From Pseudomonas sp. G2-4 (GTDB lineage Bacteria > Pseudomonadota > Gammaproteobacteria > Pseudomonadales > Pseudomonadaceae), in the NCBI RefSeq assembly GCF_030064125.1, contig NZ_CP125957.1:2666001-2730000 (forward strand): a DNA stretch of 64,000 nt, in the 5' to 3' direction. The translations under genes were made by a program, and so were the position numbers. The number at the start of each line of letters is the position of its first letter. Within the stretch, counting starts at the first letter, position 1. Shown one piece after another: positions 7,993 to 17,645 of this stretch. Below the pieces are notes generated by a model. That model saw only the letters and a program-made list of their open reading frames with translations. It ran no database searches and was not told the DNA's origin.

Positions 7993-8123
7993 TGTGGCGA
8001 GGGAGCTTGCTCCCGCTCGGTGGCGCAGCCGCCGCAAAACCGGTGCCTGCGGTGTACCTGGCGAAACGAGGTGACCGATTTGGGGCCGCTTCGCAGCCCA
8101 GCGGGAGCAAGCTCCCTCGCCAC
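7993..8123. repeat. REPIN, GTGGCGAGGGAGC family
   Basis: Inverted pair of REP palindromes, first member of a tandem of two REPINs between the small DUF gene and xylH. Confidence 0.9.
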
Positions 8124-8199
8124 GGGAGGTAAATTCCTACGAGATTTTAGGACGGCCAGTCACCGTCACTGCGCATCTCGAGAGGCCACTCACACCTTA
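8124..8199. repeat. second copy of a dispersed direct repeat
   Basis: This 76-base stretch between two REPINs is nearly identical (two mismatches seen) to 5865-5940; identity continues into the following REPIN of each copy. The offset is 2259 bases. Confidence 0.8.
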
Positions 8200-8331
8200 T
8201 GTGGCGAGGGAGCTTGCTCCCGTTCGGCTGCGCAGCAGTCGTAAAACCGGTACCTGCGGTATGCCTGGCAAAACGCGGTGGCTGGTTTGGGGCCGCTTCG
8301 CGACCCAGCGGGGATAAACCCCCTCGCCACA
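8200..8331. repeat. REPIN, GTGGCGAGGGAGC family (right arm diverged)
   Basis: Left palindrome matches the family; the right palindrome is changed (GGGGATAAACCCCCTCGCCAC), an alternative core seen also in the single REP at 12426-12469. It lies 44 bases after the xylH stop. Confidence 0.85.
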
Positions 8332-8375
8332 ATGGGGGACTTCGGGAGCCCTTTGATTACGTAGCATCTGACAGA

Positions 8376-9512
8376 TCAACGCCGCCCCGTGCGCGTACTC
8401 ACATCCACCCACACCGCCAACACCAAAATGCTGCCCTTGACGATCATCTGCCAGTAGCTATCCACGTCGAGCATGGACATGCCGTTGTCCAGGCTGGTGA
8501 TGACCAGCGCGCCGAGGAGGGCGCCGTAGACGGTGCCGGAACCGCCGCGCATGGAGGTGCCGCCGATGAAGCAGGCGGCGATGGCGTCGAGTTCGCCCAT
8601 GTTGCCGGCCGAGGGTGAACCAGCGGCCAGGCGCGCGGTGTTGACCATGCCGGCGAGGGCGCACATCACGCCCATGATGCCGAAGATCCACAGCTTCACC
8701 GCCTGCACGTTGATGCCGGACAGGCGCGTGGCTTCCATGTTGCTGCCGACCGAATAGACCCGGCGGCCAAACACGGTCTGGCTGGTGACGTAGCTGAACA
8801 CCCCCAGCAGGATCAGCAGAAGCAGCACCGGCACCGGGATGCCGTCGTAGCTGTTGAGGGTGTAGACGAACCCGGCCAGCACCGCGCCGATCAACACCAC
8901 GCGCAATACGTCACGGACCAAGGAGTGGGCCGCCAGGCCATGAAGCGCGCGATTGCGCCGCTGTTTCCAGGTCAGGAAAACGGTCAGGGCGAACAGCAGG
9001 ATGCCAAGCCCGGTCCCTACCGTGTGCGGCAAATAACCCTGGCCGACGTAGACCAGTTCGGGCGATACCGGGGCAATGGTGGTACCGCCGGTAACCCCCA
9101 GCAGGATGCCGCGAAAGGCGAGCATGCCGCCCAGGCCGACAATGAACGACGGGATGCGCAAGTAGGCAGTCATGTAGCCGTTGCCCAGGCCAATCACCAA
9201 ACCGCACAAGGCCACCAGGCTCAGGTTCGCCAACAGCGGGATGTGATAAACCACATCGAGAATCGCCGCTAGGCCACCGAGCAATCCAAGCAACGAGCCC
9301 ACCGACAGGTCGATTTCGCCGCTGATGATCACCAGCACCATGCCGCAGGCAAGAATCCCGGTGATGGACATCTGCCGCAGCAGGTTGGAGAGGTTGCGCG
9401 GGGTCAGGAATCCGCCGTCGGTCTGCCAGCTGAAAAACAGCCAGATCACCGCCACGGCGATCACCAGGGCGAGCATTTTGTAGCGGGAAAACAGCTGTTT
9501 GACCTGATTCAT
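8376..9512 (-). CDS. xylH: D-xylose ABC transporter permease XylH
   Basis: Inner-membrane permease of 378 residues with about ten hydrophobic segments, typical of the carbohydrate (CUT2) family. The C-terminal AIAACFIGGTSMRGGSGTVYGALLG stretch is the usual CUT2 loop that contacts the ATPase. With XylG and XylF it imports D-xylose. Its ATG follows the xylG stop with no gap. Last gene of the xylA-F-G-H operon. Confidence 0.93.
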   Translation of the reverse strand: MNQVKQLFSRYKMLALVIAVAVIWLFFSWQTDGGFLTPRNLSNLLRQMSITGILACGMVLVIISGEIDLSVGSLLGLLGGLAAILDVVYHIPLLANLSLVALCGLVIGLGNGYMTAYLRIPSFIVGLGGMLAFRGILLGVTGGTTIAPVSPELVYVGQGYLPHTVGTGLGILLFALTVFLTWKQRRNRALHGLAAHSLVRDVLRVVLIGAVLAGFVYTLNSYDGIPVPVLLLLILLGVFSYVTSQTVFGRRVYSVGSNMEATRLSGINVQAVKLWIFGIMGVMCALAGMVNTARLAAGSPSAGNMGELDAIAACFIGGTSMRGGSGTVYGALLGALVITSLDNGMSMLDVDSYWQMIVKGSILVLAVWVDVSTRTGRR

Positions 9513-11069
9513 CTACGCGGACTTCCGATCATTATTGTTATGGCCTTCGGGATGGCTGAGCGCGGCGGCAAGCACTTGTTCCTGGGTGAGTTCGTGGTTG
9601 ATGAAGTCGCCTCGCAGCTGGCCGTCGCCAATCACCAGGACGCGGTCGGAAACCCCCAGCACCTCGGCCAGCTCCGAGGACACCATGATGATCGACACGC
9701 CTTCGGCCGCCAGCGCGCCCATCAGCTTGTAGATCTCATATTTGGCGCCGACATCCACGCCACGGGTTGGCTCATCGAGAATCAGCACGCGGGGTTTGGT
9801 CAACAGCATCTTCGCCAGAACGGCTTTTTGCTGGTTGCCTCCGGACAGGCTGGTGATCGGCAGGAACGGGCTCGCGGTCTTGAGGTGCATGCGCGAGATT
9901 TCCTTGTCGATGCTGCCCAGTTCGGCTTCGGCGTCGATGCGGGTCATTTTCGAATAGTTGTCCAGCACGGCCAGGGTGATGTTCTGGCCCACCCCCAGGT
10001 CCGGGATGATGCCTTGGCGCTTGCGGTCTTCGGGGACCATGCACAGGCCGGCGCGGATCGACTTGAGGGGCGTGCGCGTGTCGACCTGCTTGCCTTCCAG
10101 CCAGACTTCACCTTCGTAGCGGCCGGGGTAGGCGCCGAACAGCGCAGACACCAGTTCCGTACGCCCGGCGCCGACCAGCCCGGCGATGCCGAGGATTTCC
10201 CCACGCTTGAGGACAAAGGAAATATCGTCGACCCGTTTGCGCCTGGGGTTGTCGACGTCGTAGCAGGTGACGTGGCGCGCCTCGAAAATCACCTCGCCGA
10301 CGTCATGGGGTTCGGTGGGGTAGAGGTTGCTCATTTCCCGCCCGACCATCTGGGTAATGATCTTGGGGATGTCCATCTCGGTCATGGCGGTGGTGGCGAT
10401 GTGTTTGCCGTCGCGGATCACCGAAATGGTGTCGCACACGGCGGCCACTTCATCGAGTTTGTGGGAGATGTACACGCAGGCAACGCCCTTGGCCTTGAGG
10501 TCGCGGATGATGTCCAGCAGCACCTCGATTTCCGAGCGGGTCAGGGCCGAGGAGGGCTCGTCGAGGATCAGCAGCCGTGCTTGCTTGTTCAGGGCCTTGG
10601 CGATTTCCACCAGTTGCTGGTAACCACCGCCGTACTGGGAAACCGGCAGCGAGACGTTCATGTCCGGCACCTTGAGTTCACGCATCAACGCTTCGGCACG
10701 GTGGATCATCGCCGGGTAGTTCATGCGTCCGCCGGGCAGCGTCAGCTCGTGACCCATGAAGATGTTTTCCGCCACCGACAGGTCGGGGACGAGGGTCAGT
10801 TCCTGATGGATGATGACGATCCCGGCGGCTTCGGTTTCGCTGATGGATTGCGCCTTGAGCGGCTGGCCGTCCCAGAGGATTTCACCGTCCCAGGTGCCGT
10901 AGGGATAGACCGCCGATAGGACTTTCATCAGGGTGGATTTGCCCGCGCCGTTCTCACCGCACAGGCCGACGCATTCCCCCGGCTTGACCTTGATGTCGAT
11001 GCCGTTCAGGGCTTTGACACCGCCAAAGGTTTTGACGATGCCGTTCATTTGCAGCAGGTAGTCGGACAT
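9513..11069 (-). CDS. xylG: D-xylose ABC transporter ATP-binding protein XylG
   Basis: A 518-residue double-cassette ATPase of CUT2 sugar importers. Cassette 1: Walker [10 protein letters not shown], Walker [12 protein letters not shown]. Cassette 2: degenerate Walker [10 protein letters not shown], signature LSGGNQQK, Walker [13 protein letters not shown]. The degenerate second P-loop is normal for XylG/RbsA/MglA. ATG at 11069 ([17 protein letters not shown]) matches the family start; the frame extends 33 bases upstream without homology. The gap to xylF holds a REPIN. Confidence 0.93.
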   Translation of the reverse strand: MSDYLLQMNGIVKTFGGVKALNGIDIKVKPGECVGLCGENGAGKSTLMKVLSAVYPYGTWDGEILWDGQPLKAQSISETEAAGIVIIHQELTLVPDLSVAENIFMGHELTLPGGRMNYPAMIHRAEALMRELKVPDMNVSLPVSQYGGGYQQLVEIAKALNKQARLLILDEPSSALTRSEIEVLLDIIRDLKAKGVACVYISHKLDEVAAVCDTISVIRDGKHIATTAMTEMDIPKIITQMVGREMSNLYPTEPHDVGEVIFEARHVTCYDVDNPRRKRVDDISFVLKRGEILGIAGLVGAGRTELVSALFGAYPGRYEGEVWLEGKQVDTRTPLKSIRAGLCMVPEDRKRQGIIPDLGVGQNITLAVLDNYSKMTRIDAEAELGSIDKEISRMHLKTASPFLPITSLSGGNQQKAVLAKMLLTKPRVLILDEPTRGVDVGAKYEIYKLMGALAAEGVSIIMVSSELAEVLGVSDRVLVIGDGQLRGDFINHELTQEQVLAAALSHPEGHNNNDRKSA

Positions 11070-11264
11070 GGCGAAGGCTCGTGAAGAAGGGCTCACACGC
11101 AAGCAGGCGGCTAGGCATTTTCCTGATGTCAGTCAGTCCCCTGTGGGAGCGAGCTTGCTCGCGATAGCGGTGGTTCAGCTTGCACCCATATTGGATGGGC
11201 TGCCGCCATCGCGAGCAAGCTCGCTCCCACAGGGGCTTTGCTTAACCCAGGATTTGCACCCAGG
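11070..11264. other. xylF-xylG intergenic region with REPIN
   Basis: About 195 bases inside the operon, mostly occupied by the REPIN at 11138-11235. In other bacteria such elements between xylF-like and xylG-like genes stabilise the upstream mRNA and lower downstream expression, which would suit the higher need for the binding protein. Confidence 0.5.
11138..11235. repeat. REPIN, GTGGGAGCGAGC family
   Basis: 98-bp inverted pair beginning CCCCTGTGGGAGCGAGCTTG and ending with its reverse complement. This is a different REP family from the GTGGCGAGGGAGC elements elsewhere in the window. Confidence 0.9.
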
Positions 11265-12266
11265 TCACTGCCCGGCGATCTGCGCCTTGGTATAGAACCC
11301 GTCCTTTTCCAGCAGGTCGATGTTGTCCTTGGTCAGCGGAGTTGGCGTGAGCAGGATGGTGTCGACTTTCTTGCTGCCATTATCGTATTGCGAGCTGAAG
11401 GTGGGTTTCTCGTTGCGCGCCAGTTGCACCGAGAGCTTCGCGGCTTCGGAAGCGATCAGTTTCAGCGGCTTGTAGACGGTCATGGTCTGGGTGCCATCGA
11501 TCACCCGCTTGACCGCCGCCAGGTCGGCGTCCTGGCCCGAGATCGGTACCTTGCCGGCCATTTTCTGCGCGGCCAGGGCCTGGATGGCTCCGCCGGCGGT
11601 GGCGTCGTTGGAGGCGACGATGCCATCGATCTTGTTGTTGTTCCGGGTCAGGGCGTTTTCAACGATGCTCAGGGCTTCGGTGGGGTTCCATTCCTTCACC
11701 CACTGCTGGCCGACGATCTTGATATCGCCCTTGTCGATGGCCGGTTGCAGCACTTTCATCTGGCCTTCGCGCAGGATCTTGGCGTTGTTGTCCGTAGGGG
11801 CGCCACCGAGGAGGAAGTAATTGCCCTTGGGCGCCGCTTGCAGCACGCCGCTGGCCTGCATCTCGCCGACCTTTTCGTTATCGAAGGAAATGTAGGCGTC
11901 GATGTCGGCATTGAGGATCAGTCGGTCATAGGACACGACCTTGATCCCGGCTTTCTTGGCTTCGGCGACGGCATTGGTCAGCACGGTGGCGTTGAACGGT
12001 ACGATGACGATCACATCGACGCCACGGGAGATCAGGTTTTCGATCTGCGAGATCTGCTTCTGCTCGTTGGCATCGGCCGATTGGACGAAGACCTTGGCGT
12101 CGAGTTTTTCCGCCGCCGCGACGAAGTAGTCACGGTCCCGTGACCAGCGCTCCAGACGCAGGTCATCGATGGAAAAACCGATTTTCGGGTGCGCCGCATC
12201 GGCCATGACCGGCAGCGAGAGCAGGGCGAGGGCGCCAGCGAGTAAGGTGCGTTTGAAGCTTTTCAT
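11265..12266 (-). CDS. xylF: D-xylose-binding periplasmic protein XylF
   Basis: A 333-residue periplasmic binding protein with a Sec signal peptide (KSFKRTLLAGALALLSLPVMADA), then PKIGFSIDDLRLERWSRD, the usual XylF opening. Later hallmarks are IVPFNATVLTNAV, SYDRLI and GIVASNDATAGGA. It captures D-xylose for XylGH. ATG at 12266 chosen for the AAAGGACG ribosome site and because the signal peptide starts there. It lies 216 bases downstream of xylA, a gap carrying a single REP. Confidence 0.95.
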   Translation of the reverse strand: MKSFKRTLLAGALALLSLPVMADAAHPKIGFSIDDLRLERWSRDRDYFVAAAEKLDAKVFVQSADANEQKQISQIENLISRGVDVIVIVPFNATVLTNAVAEAKKAGIKVVSYDRLILNADIDAYISFDNEKVGEMQASGVLQAAPKGNYFLLGGAPTDNNAKILREGQMKVLQPAIDKGDIKIVGQQWVKEWNPTEALSIVENALTRNNNKIDGIVASNDATAGGAIQALAAQKMAGKVPISGQDADLAAVKRVIDGTQTMTVYKPLKLIASEAAKLSVQLARNEKPTFSSQYDNGSKKVDTILLTPTPLTKDNIDLLEKDGFYTKAQIAGQ

Positions 12267-12425
12267 AGTGGTGCGTCCTTTTATTGTTGTTTGAAAGACA
12301 CTGCCTGACGATGAGCGTGGTGCGGATAGAACTGTAGAGAGTCGCCGAGCCCTGTGGGCAGAGATTTGTCGCGAGAATGTAACAACCACTTTGGCGAATC
12401 AGATAAATCAAGGTTGTTTTTTTCG

Positions 12426-12469
12426 GGGGGCTGCTTCGCAGCCCGACGGGGATAAATCCCCTCGCCACA
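12426..12469. repeat. single REP palindrome in the xylA-xylF gap
   Basis: A lone REP (core GACGGGGATAAATCCCCTCGCCAC) without inverted partner, just after the xylA stop. No other gene-like sequence is seen in the 216-base gap. Confidence 0.8.
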
Positions 12470-12482
12470 GCTCAGTCTATTG

Positions 12483-13799
12483 TCAGGGGTAGATAAACCG
12501 GTTGACCACGTTCTCGAGCATCTCCTGCCGACCGCTGACGGCTTGCGGGTTCAACTCGTTGGTGAAGGCGTGCTCGGCCAGTGAGGCGAGGCTGAACTCA
12601 CCCGCCAGCACCGCCTGGCCGAATGGCTGCTGCCAACCGGCGTAGCGCTGATCCTTGAATTGCTGGAGTTGATCGTTCTGCACCATGGCCGCCGCGCGTT
12701 CCAGGGCCAGGGCGAGGACGTCCATGGCGGCGACGTGGCCGTGGAACAGGTCGACGACGTCCACGCTCTGGCGCCGGACCTTGGAGTCGAAGTTGAACCC
12801 GCCGTTGGTGAAACCGCCGGCCTTGAGAATCTCGTAGGTAGCCAGGGTCATCTCTTCGACGCTGTTGGGGAACTGATCGGTGTCCCAGCCGTTCTGCGGA
12901 TCGCCACGGTTGGCGTCGATGCTGCCGAAGATCCCCAGGGAGACGGCCGTGGCGATCTCGTGATGGAAACTGTGCCCGGCCAGGGTCGCGTGGTTGGCCT
13001 CGATGTTGACCTTGATTTCTTTTTCCAGGCCGAACTGTTGCAGGAAGCCGAACACCGTGGCGCTGTCGTAATCGTATTGGTGCTTGGTCGGCTCCTGCGG
13101 CTTGGGCTCGATCAGCAAATCACCCTTGAAGCCGATCTTGTGCTTGTGCTCGACCACCATGCCCATGAAGCGGGCCAGCTGTTCGCGTTCACGCTTCAGA
13201 TCGGTGTTGAGCAGGGTTTCGTAACCTTCACGGCCGCCCCACAGTACGTAGTTGGAGCCCTTGAGGCGTTGGGTGGCGTTCATGGCGCTGAACACCTGGG
13301 CGGCGGCGCAGGCGAAGACTTCCGGGTCCGGGTTGCTGGCGGCACCGGCGGCAAAGCGCGGGTTGCTGAAGCAGTTGGCGGTGCCCCACAGCAGCTTGAC
13401 CCCGGTCTGTTCCTGATGACGTTCAAGCTGATCGACCATCTGCGCGAAGTGGTTGCGGTATTCCTTTAGCGAGTTGCCTTCGGGGGCGACATCGGTGTCG
13501 TGGAAGCAGTAGTAGTCGATGCCCAGCTTGGAAAAGAACTCGAAGGCCGCTTCGGCCTTGCCGATCGCCAGTTCCATGGGGTTCCCGCTGCGCTGCCACG
13601 GGCGCTTGAAGGTGCCGGCGCCGAACACATCGGACCCTGGCCAGACGAAGGTATGCCAGTAACAGACCGCCATGCGCAGGTGTTCGCGCATGGGTTTGCC
13701 GAGGATCAGCTTGTCGGCGTCGTAGTGGCGGAAGGCAAGGGACGAGGCACTGGCCGCCCCTTCGTAGCGAATCTTGTCGACACCGGGGAAGTACGGCAT
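12483..13799 (-). CDS. xylA: xylose isomerase XylA
   Basis: A 438-residue class II xylose isomerase that converts D-xylose to D-xylulose. Visible signatures: [10 protein letters not shown] with the catalytic His, [28 protein letters not shown] metal ligands, and [11 protein letters not shown] near the C terminus. First gene of xylA-F-G-H, with AAGGAAA 6 bases before the ATG. No xylB xylulokinase follows in this window, so the kinase must be encoded elsewhere. Confidence 0.95.
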   Translation of the reverse strand: MPYFPGVDKIRYEGAASASSLAFRHYDADKLILGKPMREHLRMAVCYWHTFVWPGSDVFGAGTFKRPWQRSGNPMELAIGKAEAAFEFFSKLGIDYYCFHDTDVAPEGNSLKEYRNHFAQMVDQLERHQEQTGVKLLWGTANCFSNPRFAAGAASNPDPEVFACAAAQVFSAMNATQRLKGSNYVLWGGREGYETLLNTDLKREREQLARFMGMVVEHKHKIGFKGDLLIEPKPQEPTKHQYDYDSATVFGFLQQFGLEKEIKVNIEANHATLAGHSFHHEIATAVSLGIFGSIDANRGDPQNGWDTDQFPNSVEEMTLATYEILKAGGFTNGGFNFDSKVRRQSVDVVDLFHGHVAAMDVLALALERAAAMVQNDQLQQFKDQRYAGWQQPFGQAVLAGEFSLASLAEHAFTNELNPQAVSGRQEMLENVVNRFIYP

Positions 13800-13952
13800 G
13801 GCGATTTCCTTATTGTTCTTGGCGGTGTCTCGATACTAACGCCGGCCCTGGGGCTGCTGATTATGAAAATCACCAAGGTGGAGTGCGATTTTGAGTATTG
13901 AGATTCGCAGGTCCTGGGCCTAGTCTGTGTCGATCGGCTCAGGATAGAACCC
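13800..13952. promoter_or_regulatory. divergent xylA / xylR control region
   Basis: 153 bases between the divergent starts. It holds the palindrome CACCAAGGTG (13871-13880) flanked by AAAATC (13866-13871) and GATTTT (13887-13892) in inverted orientation. These are candidate XylR half-sites; I cannot align them with confidence to the E. coli XylR operator. Confidence 0.45.
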
Positions 13953-15140
13953 ATGAAAACCGTCCCGCCCGTCCACCGCATTGCCCTGTTGTTCAACGGC
14001 AGCAAGATCTACGACCGCGGCATCATCAGCGGCATCGGCAACTACCTGAGCAGCACCCGCGCGTCCTGGGACTTGTTCCTTGAAGAAGATTTCCTTTGTC
14101 GCTTGAAAGGCATCGAGCGCTGGCAGGGCGACGGGATCATTGCCGACTTCGACGACCCGCTGATTGGCGAGGCGCTGGCCGGAATCAAGCTGCCCGTCGT
14201 GGCGGTGGGCGGCTCTTATCAGGACGAGCGCGCCTATCCGAAGGGCATTCCCTATGTCGCCACCGACAATGACGCGTTGATGAAACTGGCGTACGAGCAC
14301 CTGATCGAAGCCGGGCTGACGCGCTTTGCCTGTTTCAGCCTGCCGGAAGCCCAAGCCAATCGCTGGGCCCAGGAACGGGAAAAAGCCTTTCGCCGTTTGG
14401 TGCAGCGTGATGGCCTGCACGCCGAGGTCTATCGCGGCATGGGCACCAGCGCGCCACTTTGGGACAGCGCCGTCGAACAGCAGATCGCCTGGCTGCAAAG
14501 CCTGCCCAAACCCATTGGCATCATTGCGGTGAGTGATGCCCGCGCCCGCCAACTGCTGCAAGCCTGCCTGACCGCCGGGATCGCCGTGCCGGAGCAGGTG
14601 GCCTTGATCGGCATCGACAACGACCCGCTGACCCGCAGCCTGACGCGGGTGCCGCTGAGTTCAGTGATCCAAGGCACCGAAACCATGGGCCGGACCGCTG
14701 CGCGCCTGCTCCACCAGATGCTGCACGGCATGCCGTCCACGGGCACGCAGATCCTGGTGCCGCCTGATGCAATCAACGTACAGGTTTCCAGCCTGCATCA
14801 ACCGTTGGGCAACCCCTACGTCATGCAGGCATTGCTCTTCATCCGCCAATACGCCTGCCAGGGCATCAAGACTGCCCAGGTGGCGGCGTATGTGGGGATA
14901 TCGCGCTCATCCCTGGAGTCGCACTTTCGCAAGGCGCGCGGCTGCAGCGTTCACGACGAGATCCTGCGCTTCAAACTGGCCGCCGCCGCCAATGGCCTGG
15001 AAAACACCGATGCGCCGATTGCCGACATCGCCCAGAATTGCGGCTTCAAATCGGCGCAGTACCTGCACACGGTGTTTCGGCGGGAGTTTGGCTGTACGCC
15101 GAGGGAGTATCAGCAGGGGGCTGATGCAGCGGTTCGTTGA
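13953..15140 (+). CDS. xylR: xylose operon transcription activator XylR
   Basis: A 395-residue regulator with the architecture of E. coli XylR: N-terminal LacI/periplasmic-binding-like sugar domain (RIALLFNGSKIYDRGIISGI... to about residue 270) and C-terminal AraC-type double HTH (VAAYVGISRSSLESHFRKARG and IADIAQNCGFKSAQYLHTVFRREFG). Transcribed divergently from xylA, which it should activate when D-xylose is bound. An AGGA ribosome site precedes the ATG. Confidence 0.93.
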   Translation: MKTVPPVHRIALLFNGSKIYDRGIISGIGNYLSSTRASWDLFLEEDFLCRLKGIERWQGDGIIADFDDPLIGEALAGIKLPVVAVGGSYQDERAYPKGIPYVATDNDALMKLAYEHLIEAGLTRFACFSLPEAQANRWAQEREKAFRRLVQRDGLHAEVYRGMGTSAPLWDSAVEQQIAWLQSLPKPIGIIAVSDARARQLLQACLTAGIAVPEQVALIGIDNDPLTRSLTRVPLSSVIQGTETMGRTAARLLHQMLHGMPSTGTQILVPPDAINVQVSSLHQPLGNPYVMQALLFIRQYACQGIKTAQVAAYVGISRSSLESHFRKARGCSVHDEILRFKLAAAANGLENTDAPIADIAQNCGFKSAQYLHTVFRREFGCTPREYQQGADAAVR

Positions 15141-15182
15141 GCCGCTATGGCCGGCTTGTGCTTGTTTAAGTGGCGCTGCCCC

Positions 15183-15314
15183 TGTGGCGAGGGAGCTTGC
15201 TCCCGCTCGGCGGCGCAGCCGTCGTAAAACCGGTAAATGCGGTGTATCTGGTGAAACGCGGTGACTGGTTTGGGGCTGCTTCGCAGCCCAGCGGGAGCAA
15301 GCTCCCTCGCCACA
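15183..15314. repeat. REPIN, GTGGCGAGGGAGC family
   Basis: Inverted REP pair that occupies about half of the 276-base gap between xylR and the next gene; the rest shows nothing recognisable. Confidence 0.9.
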
Positions 15315-15416
15315 GGTTTTGTATGTTCTTCAAGGGAACAGCGTTAACGCAGTGAAGTATCCAAGGCCTGTCTCGGACGAGCAGGTTGCATGATCGAATT
15401 GTTAGGGAAGCGTTGA

Positions 15417-16544
15417 ATGGCGTTAAGAGTGTTGGTGATCGGCGGGTACGGAAACTTCGGCAGCATCGTTTGCCGGCATCTGGCCGTGATGCCAGGCGTG
15501 GACCTGGTGATCTCGGGTCGCGATCCCCGCAAGTTGCAGGGCAAAGTCGATGAGTTGAGGACCCAATCGGGCAACGTGTGTGAAACTTGGTGCGGCGATG
15601 CCATGGGCCCTGAGTTCAAGTCAGTCCTGGGCTCGATGAACATCCAACTGGTCATCCACACCGGCGGACCGTTCCAGAGGCAATCCTATGCCGTCGCCGA
15701 GAGCTGCATCGACGCGGGCGTCAGCTACTGCGACCTGTCGGATTCCAGGGCCTTTGTCACCGGTATTGGTGCACTCGATGCCCGGGCAAGGCAGGCAGGC
15801 GTGGCGATCCTCAGTGGCTGCAGTTCGGTGCCGACGCTATCGGCGGCGATCATCGATCAGCAGTGGCATCGTTTCCAGCGCATCGACTCGATCGAGCATG
15901 GCATTTCCTCGTCGGCCAAGATGCCCGGGCTCTCCACCGTCGAAGGCGTTCTTGCCTACGCGGGCAAACCGATCAAGCAACTCAAGGACGGCCACGTGCA
16001 TGAGGTGTTGGGCTGGCAGGACCTGACGCTTCGCGACATGCAGTCCATGGGCACTCGGGTACTGGCCAATGTCGATGTCCCGGACCTGGATATCTTCGCC
16101 AGCCGCTATGGTGCTCATACCCTGGGCTTCAAGGCTGGCGCAGGCCTGAAGCTTGGCGGTGTCGCCAACTACCTGCTGGCCCAGGCAATCAGGGTCGGGC
16201 TGGTTCGAGACCATGCCCCTTGGGCCGCAAGACTCCATCGCTGGGGGCTCTGGTTCGAGCGATTCGGCGATGGCAAAAGCGCGATGTACATCGATGTCCA
16301 GGGCATCGGGCTTGAAGGGAAACCGCTGTTCATGACGGCGCAGCTCACGGCGACGAATGACAAGGGCCCGGAGATCCCGAGCTGCGCAGCCGTTGCCTTG
16401 GCTGCAAAACTCGCCCAAGGGTACTTGCCCGAACCCGGCGCCCGGGCGTGCGTAGGCGAAATCACCGTCGATGAATACCTGGCCGCCATCAACGATCCGG
16501 AAAACCTGAGCCTGTCCGTGCACTTTTCTGAGGAGCAGCGCTGA
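15417..16544 (+). CDS. saccharopine dehydrogenase-like NAD(P)-binding protein
   Basis: A 375-residue protein opening with a Rossmann nucleotide loop (LVIGGYGNFGSIVCRHL) followed by SGRDPRKL and the THTGGPF-like segment VIHTGGPFQRQSY, typical of the saccharopine-dehydrogenase-like family. The C-terminal half matches no specific enzyme I recognise. True lysine-pathway function is not implied; many members are uncharacterised oxidoreductases. AGGGAAG precedes the ATG. Stands alone, convergent with the DUF393 gene. Confidence 0.75.
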   Translation: MALRVLVIGGYGNFGSIVCRHLAVMPGVDLVISGRDPRKLQGKVDELRTQSGNVCETWCGDAMGPEFKSVLGSMNIQLVIHTGGPFQRQSYAVAESCIDAGVSYCDLSDSRAFVTGIGALDARARQAGVAILSGCSSVPTLSAAIIDQQWHRFQRIDSIEHGISSSAKMPGLSTVEGVLAYAGKPIKQLKDGHVHEVLGWQDLTLRDMQSMGTRVLANVDVPDLDIFASRYGAHTLGFKAGAGLKLGGVANYLLAQAIRVGLVRDHAPWAARLHRWGLWFERFGDGKSAMYIDVQGIGLEGKPLFMTAQLTATNDKGPEIPSCAAVALAAKLAQGYLPEPGARACVGEITVDEYLAAINDPENLSLSVHFSEEQR

Positions 16545-16576
16545 CCATTGGTGGAGCTATTGGGGTAGGAGGGCGA

Positions 16577-17029
16577 TCAGATGGGCGCCTTCAAAAAGCG
16601 TCGTTCATGATCTGGGTCCGGCAGAAGGCACGTGTCGTATTTTCCGAAGAGTCGATAGCGATTCAGCGCAATGCGATCGTAGGCCCAATCCCGAAGCGCT
16701 CGGGGGAAAATGCGTAAAAGTTTCACCGGCAGCCAACGGGCGGGCAGCTGGGCGGCGACTTCAAAAAATGCATCCGAACGCACCCAATAATGCCGGTCGC
16801 GAATCACCGCCATGGTATCGAATTGATCCAGGGGCAAGCCTGCCCAGGCCAGCAGCACCTGTCCCTCGGGCGACTGTACGGCGGCCAACCGGACGCGTCG
16901 ATCGTGGTCATGCCGAATCAAGAACGTTGCCCAGCCATTGCACAGTTTGCACACACCGTCGAACAGGACCACCGTCTCGCCTGGCTTGAGTAATGGTGCT
17001 GGAGAGGGGCGGATTTGGGAGGAGAGCAT
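16577..17029 (-). CDS. DCC-family (DUF393) thiol-disulfide oxidoreductase-like protein
   Basis: A 150-residue protein with the family signature VVLFDGVCKLCNGW near the N terminus (DxxCxxC, thioredoxin-like redox pair) and the later DTCLLP segment. Family members are annotated as predicted thiol-disulfide oxidoreductases; the substrate is unknown. No signal peptide or clear membrane span. Confidence 0.8.
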   Translation of the reverse strand: MLSSQIRPSPAPLLKPGETVVLFDGVCKLCNGWATFLIRHDHDRRVRLAAVQSPEGQVLLAWAGLPLDQFDTMAVIRDRHYWVRSDAFFEVAAQLPARWLPVKLLRIFPRALRDWAYDRIALNRYRLFGKYDTCLLPDPDHERRFLKAPI

Positions 17030-17111
17030 AAACGTGGGTCCAATAGGCGCCTGATTCTCTGGATCATACCCGGTTGCTCGAGAATCGGCTAAGCCGGGCG
17101 CAGCGCTTGAA

Positions 17112-17624
17112 TTATTCGTATTGGCCTATCGAAAGGCCAAACCGATAATCGCGCTGTGTCCCTTCGTGCAGCGATAATTGCTCGATCAAGAAACCACACC
17201 GCTTGAGCACCTTGGCCGAGCCGATGTTTTCCGCGTAGACGTTGGCCACCAATCGTTTAAGGTTCCAACGCACCCGGGCCTCTTGGATCAGATGCTTCAC
17301 TGCCAACGTCGCCAGACCCTGTCCGCAAGCGTCTTGGGCTATTCGATAGCCAACTTCTGCCGACCGCTCGGCCATGTCGATGCCTTTGAGGTTCGCTCGA
17401 CCGATTATTTTTCCGTCAGGATCCTCGATGACAAACGGGTGCCAGGTACCGGCGGTGAAATCAGCCAGGTACGTCATGATGTGGTCGCTGACGCCTTGCA
17501 CCGAGTAGAAAGCAGAATCGCGAGGGTCAATGTGGCGTTCGAACCACTCGCGATTCTCCAGCTCAAAAGCCAGCAGCGCCTCAGTATCAGTACTGTGCAG
17601 CGTACGAATGCTGACGGGCTTCAT
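17112..17624 (-). CDS. GNAT-family N-acetyltransferase (RimJ/RimL-like)
   Basis: A 170-residue acetyltransferase. The acetyl-CoA loop region reads EVGYRIAQDACGQGLATLAV, followed by LVANVYAENIGSAKVLKRCGF, both standard for RimJ/RimL-type enzymes that acetylate protein N termini or small amines. The acceptor cannot be told. A GAGAG ribosome site precedes the ATG. Confidence 0.85.
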   Translation of the reverse strand: MKPVSIRTLHSTDTEALLAFELENREWFERHIDPRDSAFYSVQGVSDHIMTYLADFTAGTWHPFVIEDPDGKIIGRANLKGIDMAERSAEVGYRIAQDACGQGLATLAVKHLIQEARVRWNLKRLVANVYAENIGSAKVLKRCGFLIEQLSLHEGTQRDYRFGLSIGQYE

Positions 17625-17645
17625 AAGATCGCTCTCTTTTCCAAT

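Noticed and set aside
5941..8331. Cluster of similar palindromes considered as a CRISPR array
   Set aside because: Units are inverted REP pairs of ~130 bases at irregular spacing, without uniform 28-37-base direct repeats and spacers or cas genes.
17060..17105. CCCGG...CCGGG inverted repeat between DUF393 and GNAT genes
   Set aside because: Short, imperfect and without a T-run; not enough to call a terminator.
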